DNA of 22,229 nucleotides from Pleurocapsa sp. MO_226.B13 (GTDB taxonomy: Bacteria > Cyanobacteriota > Cyanobacteriia > Cyanobacteriales > Xenococcaceae): assembly GCA_030064795.1 (NCBI GenBank), contig JASJEI010000351.1, positions 1 through 22,229 of the forward strand, written 5' to 3'. Shown here piece by piece: positions 16,746-22,229 of this stretch. The stretch's first letter is position 1. Each line of letters starts with the position of its first letter. A program made the position numbers and the translations under genes. The notes under the pieces were generated by a model, which had not been told where the DNA came from, did no database searches, and saw only the letters and a program-made list of their open reading frames with translations.

Positions 16746-18350
16746 ATGAACCAACAGATTATTGCAGCGATCGATATCGGCACTAACTCAATTCATATGG
16801 TGATTGTCAAAATAGAGCCTTCGCTGCCATCTTTTACAGTAATTGCCAAAGAAAAGGATACGGTTCGTTTGGGCGATCGCGATCCAGCCACGGGCAAGCT
16901 TACCCCAGAAGCAATTCAACGCTCTCTCGATACCCTCAGACGATGCCAAGACTTAGCTAAAAGTTTTGCAGCCAGTCAGATCATTGCTGTGGCAACCAGT
17001 GCGACCAGAGAAGCGGGTAATGGCAAGGAGTTTTTGCGTCAGATTGAAGCAGAATTGGGTATTGTGGTCGATCTTATTTCTGGTCAAGAAGAAGCCCGCA
17101 GAATTTATCTGGGGGTCTTATCGGGAATGGACTTTGACGAGCAACCCCAGATTATTATTGATATTGGTGGTGGTTCGACCGAATTGATTCTAGCAGATAT
17201 TCACGAACCTCGTTTTTTGAGCAGTACCAAAGTCGGTGCAGTCCGTTTAAGCAAAGAATTTGTCACTACCGATCCGATTAGCGATCGCGAATTAATCGTA
17301 TTGCAGGCTTATGTTAGAGGGATGCTAGAACGTCCTGTCGATGATATTTGGCGCAAGCTTCAGTTAAATGAAGTTCCCCGCATTATTGGTACATCTGGCA
17401 CCATCGAAACTATAGCTATAATCCATGCCAAGGAAGAACTAGGGGCAGTTCCCGATCCTCTCAATGGTTATGAAATTACCCGCAAAGACATTGAGAAAAT
17501 CGTTAATAAACTAGCGAAGATGAGCTATAAAGAACGACTTGATGTGTCGGGGATTTCCGAAAAAAGAGCCGAAATTATCGTGCCTGGGGCAGTCATCTTG
17601 TTAGAAGCAATGACCATGCTCAAGCTAGACTCAATCATGATTTGCGAACGGGCATTGCGAGAAGGCATTATTGTAGACTGGATGTTGACCCACGGTTTAA
17701 TTAACAGTCGTCTGCGCTATCAAAACGAAGTCAAAAGCCGTAATGTGATTAAAATTGCTCAAAAATATCACGTAGACCTAGAATACAGCCAAAGAGTAGC
17801 TAATTTTGCTTTAGATATTTTCGAGCAGCTACGGGGTAAATTACACGACTGGAGTACAACAGAAAAAGAACTACTGTGGTCGGCAGCAATTCTACATAAT
17901 TGCGGTGTTTATGTCAGCCATTCATCCCATCATAAGCATTCATATTATCTGATTCGCAATGCGGAATTACTCGGTTTTACGGAACTAGAACTGGAATTAA
18001 TTGCTAATATTGCCCGTTACCATCGCAAAAGCAAACCCAAGAAAAAACACGAACCGTATCAAAATTTACCGCACAAGCAATATCAGCTAATGGTCAGACA
18101 ATTAAGTGCGATTCTGCGCTTAGCCGTAGCCCTAGATCGGAGAAATCAAGGCGCGATCGCTCTAGTAGATTGTCAGTACGATCCTCAAAATCGTACCCTA
18201 GAATTTCATCTCCAGCCCTCAGAAATAGGAGATAACTGCGCCCTGGAATTATGGAATCTCAGCTATAAAAAAGAAGCATTTGAAGAAGAATTTGATGTCC
18301 AACTGATCCCCAGTATTTCGGAAACTAAACTTACAGCACCATTAAATTAA
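16746..18350 (+). CDS. ppx: Ppx/GppA exopolyphosphatase
   Basis: A 534-residue cytosolic phosphatase of the ASKHA (actin-like) fold that releases terminal phosphate from polyphosphate and possibly pppGpp. Visible elements: phosphate-binding loop 1 AIDIGTNSIHM (8-18), the SGQEEARRIYLG segment with catalytic glutamates (112-123), loop 2 IIDIGGGSTELIL (137-149), and a C-terminal HD-like helical domain (about 320-534) containing AAILHNCGVYVSHSSHHKHS. Within that domain the usual HD pair reads His-Asn, as in many Ppx proteins where it has a structural role. The length matches the long two-domain form. The ATG at 16746 gives a normal N-terminus. Confidence 0.93.
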   Translation: MNQQIIAAIDIGTNSIHMVIVKIEPSLPSFTVIAKEKDTVRLGDRDPATGKLTPEAIQRSLDTLRRCQDLAKSFAASQIIAVATSATREAGNGKEFLRQIEAELGIVVDLISGQEEARRIYLGVLSGMDFDEQPQIIIDIGGGSTELILADIHEPRFLSSTKVGAVRLSKEFVTTDPISDRELIVLQAYVRGMLERPVDDIWRKLQLNEVPRIIGTSGTIETIAIIHAKEELGAVPDPLNGYEITRKDIEKIVNKLAKMSYKERLDVSGISEKRAEIIVPGAVILLEAMTMLKLDSIMICERALREGIIVDWMLTHGLINSRLRYQNEVKSRNVIKIAQKYHVDLEYSQRVANFALDIFEQLRGKLHDWSTTEKELLWSAAILHNCGVYVSHSSHHKHSYYLIRNAELLGFTELELELIANIARYHRKSKPKKKHEPYQNLPHKQYQLMVRQLSAILRLAVALDRRNQGAIALVDCQYDPQNRTLEFHLQPSEIGDNCALELWNLSYKKEAFEEEFDVQLIPSISETKLTAPLN

Positions 18351-18503
18351 TGTAATATTAAGTGTATTATTAAAATATAAGTAAAAATACGTAGTTATTT
18401 TTAGATTTTATCAGTAGCCTCGACCAAAGGTGATTAATTTGCCTTGTGTCTTATCGAGGGATAATTTGCTCTTAGCTTCCGAATAAATAGATTATTTGCT
18501 CAA

Positions 18504-21215
18504 ATGTCCGTCAATAAAAGTAATAACGGTAAAGATAAATTTAGTTCCCAAGCACTAAAAACTGATATAACCCAAGAAGACGCTGCATCAAACAACGGAC
18601 AAAGAGACTCTTTACCCCAAGAAGTTGCTAGGAAGATCTCTAGATCGCAGAAGCTCCCTCGGCAAGAAATCGAAGTAATCGAAGTTGAGAAGAAATCACC
18701 CGAAGAAAAACCAAAAAAGCCAGTTCTGCTGAGATGGAAATCCCACAGCGCAGCTATGTTAGTCGGTAGTGCGATCGCCTTGCCCATCCTAGCAGTAGGG
18801 ACGGCAACTTATCACTATGGTAGTAAAGCAATTAACAAACAAACCATTTTGGCAAAACGTGCCAACGAAACGGCTTTAGTCCAAACAGAGTTGGCCGAGC
18901 AACAAAAACTACTGGCAGCTTTATTAATTGGTACTGGCACAACAGCTTTATTAGCTGGTGCTCTAGCTGGTTGGGCGACCAAAAGACTGCTAGATGAGAC
19001 GACCAAAATAGCAACTGAACCAACCCCAGAGGCTACCAAAATTGAGATCTATAGTGAGTTAATTCAGAACGCAGATCGCTCGTTTTCCCAACAAGATGTT
19101 TTTCAAGCCATTGTCGAAGAAGCACGCACCCATCTAAATTGCGATCGCGTCGTAGTCTACAGTCTCGATCGAAATAAGTATGGGGTAATAGTAGCAGAAT
19201 CAGTAGTTGCTGGCTACAGGTCAGGATTGGGCAAAACTATTTCCGATCCCTGTTTTGAAGCTAGATATCTCGATAAGTACCGCGATGGTCGAGTTAGAGC
19301 GATCGATGATATCTACCAAGCCAAGTTAACTTCCTGTTATTTAGAACAGTTGGAACGACTAGAAGTTAAGGCTAATTTAGTTACGCCGATTATCTATAGA
19401 GAGCAGCTATTTGGCTTACTGGTGGCTCATCAATGTAGCGCGTCCCGCAACTGGCAACCAGCAGAAATTGAATTTTTAGCTCGGCTAGGGGAAAAAGCTG
19501 GTTTTGCTCTCGATAATGCTAAGTTACTTGACGATCTGCTCCGTCTTCAAGCTCAAGTAGCAAAAGAAAGAAAATGGACTAATTACTTTACCGACGCAAT
19601 TAAATACATCCGCCAATCGATCCAACATAATGATGTCTTAGATATTAGCGTTGAAGAAGTTAGAAGAGTTTTGCAATGCGATCGCGTGGTAGTTTATAGC
19701 CTAAACCAAGATCGATATGGGGTAGTGGTTGCCGAGTCGGTTTCGGCAGGCTATCCGAGGGCATTAAACAAAACTATCGAAGACCCTTGCTTTGCAGCCA
19801 GATACCTGGATAAGTACCGCGATGGTAGAGTTCGAGCCATCGATAACATCTACGAAGCGGGTATGAGTCAATGCTACGTCGAACAGCTAGAAACTTTAGA
19901 TGTTAAGGCAAATCTAGTAACGCCCATACTCAACGAAGGGAAGCTGTTTGGTTTGCTAGTGGCCCATCAGTGTAGCGAGTTTCGCAACTGGCAAGACTAT
20001 GAAATTCGCTGGGTAACGCAGATTGCCACTCAAGTCGGCTTTGCTCTCGATAATGCCCTGCTGCTCAAAAAATTAAAGCATGATGGTTTGCCAACGCAAC
20101 TATTAAACAGGTTTAGTCTGGGTATTAGTGAAAGAGTCAACAGAGAGCAACTGCTGAAAATTGCTGCCGAACAAGCTCGTAAAATGATTAAGCTCGATCG
20201 CGTCATCGTCTATCAGTTAGATGCTGAGGGTGGCGGAAAGATCGTAGCGGAATCAGTTTTGGCTGGTTATCCAAGGGCATTAAATTCTCAGATTGATTAT
20301 CCCTACATGGTTAGAGAATATCGTCAAGGAAAAACCAAGGCGATCGCCAATATCGAGCGGGCTAATTTAAGCGACTCTCACATAGAGCAGTTAGAATCGC
20401 TGGCAGTCAAGGCTAGTCTAGTAGTACCTGTCTTGCAAGAAGAACGATTATTCGGTTTATTAATTGGACATCAATGCCAACAACCTCGCTCCTGGTTGCA
20501 GTCCGAAATAGATTTGTTTACTCAACTAGCTTTTCAATTGGGATTAGTCTTAGATAGAGTTGAATTGAGAGCCGAACTAGATTTAGCGAAAAAGAATCAC
20601 AAAAATCCAGCCCAACAGGAGTTAGATTCAGAAAATCTCAACCGACAAATATCGCAACTACTAGTAGAAAATCAGGCCGCACTTCAAGCCCTTCAAGTCC
20701 AGATTAGCGACTACTCCCCCACTACAGATGATGCGACCGCTCGAAGATCGACTATAAGCGAGGGAGAAACAACACCTAATTTAGAAACCACTCAGCTAGA
20801 AAACAATCTTACTACTGCCAGAAAAGCGATCGCGGAAGCTACGGACAAAGTTGAAGCCCTAAATCAGTCCCAACAAAATCTTCACCACCTGGTAAATCTA
20901 ATTCACGACCTAAAAGAAAATACCGCCGTGCGATCGACATCACCAAAACCAGCCCAGTTACCAATGGGAGAGATTACCGTTGAGGCAAATGAAATCACTT
21001 TAGATCTGGTAAATGAATCTAATTCTGAATTGGATCTAATTACTGGACAACTTGTCGAAGATTCTCAATCGACAGCAAATTTGGACTTAATGAATCAATT
21101 TGTGGGAGAAATTAGCAATTTATCGGAGCGAATCTCACAACAATCTTTATTCGTCACTGAATCTTTTCAGAAGTTAGCTGAATTTGCCAAACAACTATCA
21201 GAACGAGAAGAATAA
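18504..21215 (+). CDS. triple-GAF membrane protein with eroded MCP-like C-terminus
   Basis: A 903-residue protein: charged N-terminus (1-75), two close transmembrane segments (about 84-105 and 137-158) enclosing a 30-residue loop, then cytoplasmic GAF1 (about 196-342), GAF2 (375-521) and GAF3 (546-690), then a coiled-coil region. GAF1 (Cys250 in DPCF, Cys278 in SCY) and GAF2 (Cys429, Cys457) each have cysteines 28 residues apart, as in DXCF-type cyanobacteriochromes but with Tyr after the second cysteine. In GAF3 both are lost (YPYM; Ser625-His626). The C-terminus aligns by eye with PilJ/PixJ MCP sequence before and after the tip (AIAEATDKVEAL, LSERISQQSLFVTESFQKL), but the tip itself (about 797-835) is unrecognisable. 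The first receptor, at 2056-4839, has the same kind of decay. No chemotaxis genes are in the window. Confidence 0.85.
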   Translation: MSVNKSNNGKDKFSSQALKTDITQEDAASNNGQRDSLPQEVARKISRSQKLPRQEIEVIEVEKKSPEEKPKKPVLLRWKSHSAAMLVGSAIALPILAVGTATYHYGSKAINKQTILAKRANETALVQTELAEQQKLLAALLIGTGTTALLAGALAGWATKRLLDETTKIATEPTPEATKIEIYSELIQNADRSFSQQDVFQAIVEEARTHLNCDRVVVYSLDRNKYGVIVAESVVAGYRSGLGKTISDPCFEARYLDKYRDGRVRAIDDIYQAKLTSCYLEQLERLEVKANLVTPIIYREQLFGLLVAHQCSASRNWQPAEIEFLARLGEKAGFALDNAKLLDDLLRLQAQVAKERKWTNYFTDAIKYIRQSIQHNDVLDISVEEVRRVLQCDRVVVYSLNQDRYGVVVAESVSAGYPRALNKTIEDPCFAARYLDKYRDGRVRAIDNIYEAGMSQCYVEQLETLDVKANLVTPILNEGKLFGLLVAHQCSEFRNWQDYEIRWVTQIATQVGFALDNALLLKKLKHDGLPTQLLNRFSLGISERVNREQLLKIAAEQARKMIKLDRVIVYQLDAEGGGKIVAESVLAGYPRALNSQIDYPYMVREYRQGKTKAIANIERANLSDSHIEQLESLAVKASLVVPVLQEERLFGLLIGHQCQQPRSWLQSEIDLFTQLAFQLGLVLDRVELRAELDLAKKNHKNPAQQELDSENLNRQISQLLVENQAALQALQVQISDYSPTTDDATARRSTISEGETTPNLETTQLENNLTTARKAIAEATDKVEALNQSQQNLHHLVNLIHDLKENTAVRSTSPKPAQLPMGEITVEANEITLDLVNESNSELDLITGQLVEDSQSTANLDLMNQFVGEISNLSERISQQSLFVTESFQKLAEFAKQLSEREE

Positions 21216-21225
21216 AGAACATCTA

Positions 21226-21376
21226 AGAGACTGTTTATAAAGTAAATCTTAAGAGGAGTATAACGTTAAACTTTGTTGGGTTACGGCGAATAGCCAATTA
21301 AAAGACTGATTCTAGAAAAATACTCGCCTAACCCAACCTACACGAGCATTTAATTTTTGTTTAACAAACAGTCTCT
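21226..21376. repeat. MITE-like inverted repeat element (151 bp)
   Basis: Terminal inverted repeats AGAGACTGTTT (21226-21236) and AAACAGTCTCT (21366-21376) bound the element. Inside, GTTGGGTTACGGCGA (21275-21289) pairs with TCGCCTAACCCAAC (21324-21337), forming a large stem-loop. There is no coding capacity. It follows the triple-GAF gene by 10 bases and could act as its terminator. The rest of the spacer to 21588 shows nothing beyond the ribosome binding site of the next gene. Confidence 0.75.
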
Positions 21377-21588
21377 AAATAGGGAAAATTAAGCTGGTAC
21401 TAGACTAACCAAGTTTTGACACCCAAATGCTCCCTTAATTCCCTACCTCTCTAAATCACCACACACAATCTCAACCGATCAAAATTAAATTGGTAGACTA
21501 CTAATCAAGCTCTGGAATCTAGAAATAAATTAGAAATAGATCTTCTTTTTTTGACTCCAAAAACAAATTTATTAACAGGAGAAGAGGA

Positions 21589-22134
21589 ATGGTTGGAAAT
21601 CAAAGAACACCGATGAAAGATATGGCGATCGTTCTGCCAGGAATATTAGGTAGTGTCTTACAAAAAGATGGTGTAGACCTTTGGAATGTTTCTGGTCAAG
21701 CGATTTGGCAAGTGGTGAAAAGTTTAGGTAATAGACTACAAGACTTGAAACTAGAAGGAGATGACCCTAATGTAGAAGATTTAGGTGATGGCATCAAAGC
21801 GACTAAATTAATCGCTGACACTCACTTAATTCCAGGATTGTGGAAAATTGATGGTTATACCAAAACCTCTCAATTAATTACTAAAAATTTTGAGGTCACT
21901 GAGGGAGATATCTATAACGATCCAGAAGAGCGAGCAGCTAATTTCTATCATTTTCCCTACGACTGGCGCAGAGATAATCGTGCTAATGCCAAGATACTAA
22001 AACGTTTATTAGATAAGAGATTAAAAACTTGGCGGGAATCTAGTGGCAATAGTAACGCCAAAGTTATTCTCTTGGCACACAGTATGGGAGGTTTGGTTTC
22101 CCGCTATTACCTAGAACACCGATTCAGTATTTAA
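21589..22134 (+). pseudogene. LCAT/phospholipid acyltransferase-like alpha/beta hydrolase, truncated by an insertion
   Basis: The first 177 residues match the LCAT-type lipase pattern: VLPGILGSVLQKDGVDLW (oxyanion region), the YDWRRDNR segment near 124-131, and nucleophile Ser165 in LLAHSMGGLVSRYYLE. Homologues are about 400 residues, so roughly the C-terminal half, including the catalytic Asp and His, is missing. The frame is lost right after YYLEH, where an inverted-repeat element starts at 22120; the last four residues (RFSI) come from that element. A strong ribosome binding site (AGGAGAAGAGGA) precedes ATG 21589, so the stub may still be translated. The window ends inside or at the end of the insertion, so whether the rest of the gene follows is unknown. 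Confidence 0.8.
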
Positions 22135-22229
22135 AATTTCTTAACATTGGGGTGGGAAGTAAGTGCTGAAACCCTTGTTTTTGGATTAAATGTTTCGTCT
22201 TGTAATATAAAAAACTGATTACTGAATCG
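22120..22229. mobile_element. small inverted-repeat element at the window end
   Basis: CGATTCAGTA (22120-22129) and its reverse complement TACTGAATCG (22220-22229) bracket 110 bases of AT-rich non-coding DNA. The left end coincides with the point where the LCAT-like reading frame is destroyed. It is either a complete MITE or the edge of a larger element; the window ends exactly at the right repeat. Confidence 0.7.

Overview
The window is cyanobacterial chromosome. It carries a plant-type ferredoxin, a biliverdin reductase, the ChlD subunit of Mg-chelatase, a plastoquinone-type UbiA prenyltransferase and two chemoreceptor-like proteins with cyanobacterial GAF domains. The palindrome GCGATCGC (HIP1) occurs about once per 0.5-0.6 kb. 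Its abundance, the heptameric tandem repeats and the many small mobile-element scars suggest a filamentous or Pleurocapsales-like lineage, but the species cannot be named from this sequence. Both ends fall in repeats (a TCAAAAT heptamer at the left, a terminal inverted repeat at the right), so the window may be a whole short contig.

Layout. 1-1.9 kb: petF (-) with its terminator, then bvdR (+). 2.1-4.8 kb: a membrane receptor with dCache, HAMP, GAF and an MCP-like coiled coil (+). 4.84-5.25 kb: a debris region between convergent genes. 5.2-7.4 kb: a zinc desuccinylase/aspartoacylase-like enzyme and a TPR protein (both -). 7.4-9.7 kb: heptamer repeats and chlD (+). 9.75-12.45 kb: a dienelactone-hydrolase-like gene with an AraC-type regulator on each side. 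12.5-15.05 kb: an accessory island of two IS630-type scars, a methyltransferase gene between inverted repeat arms, a structured repeat and a 66-bp fragment related to the upstream araC gene. 15.05-18.35 kb: a DUF4278 protein, ubiA (-) and ppx (+). 18.5-21.2 kb: a second receptor-like protein with three GAF domains. 21.2-22.2 kb: a MITE-like repeat and an LCAT-family lipase cut by another small inverted-repeat element at the window end.

How the parts relate. Several genes touch tetrapyrrole or light biology: ferredoxin (electron donor to bilin-forming enzymes), BvdR (uses biliverdin), ChlD (chlorophyll branch), and two receptors whose GAF domains carry a cysteine pair spaced as in DXCF cyanobacteriochromes. 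This thematic link is inference; only bvdR and the first receptor are close enough on one strand to be co-transcribed. Both receptors end in sequence that aligns by eye with the PilJ/PixJ-type MCP signalling domain, but the conserved CheA/CheW-contact tip is eroded in both. They may be sensors whose output no longer runs through a standard chemotaxis kinase. That is the most interesting observation here, followed by the inverted-repeat-flanked methyltransferase inside IS630 debris.
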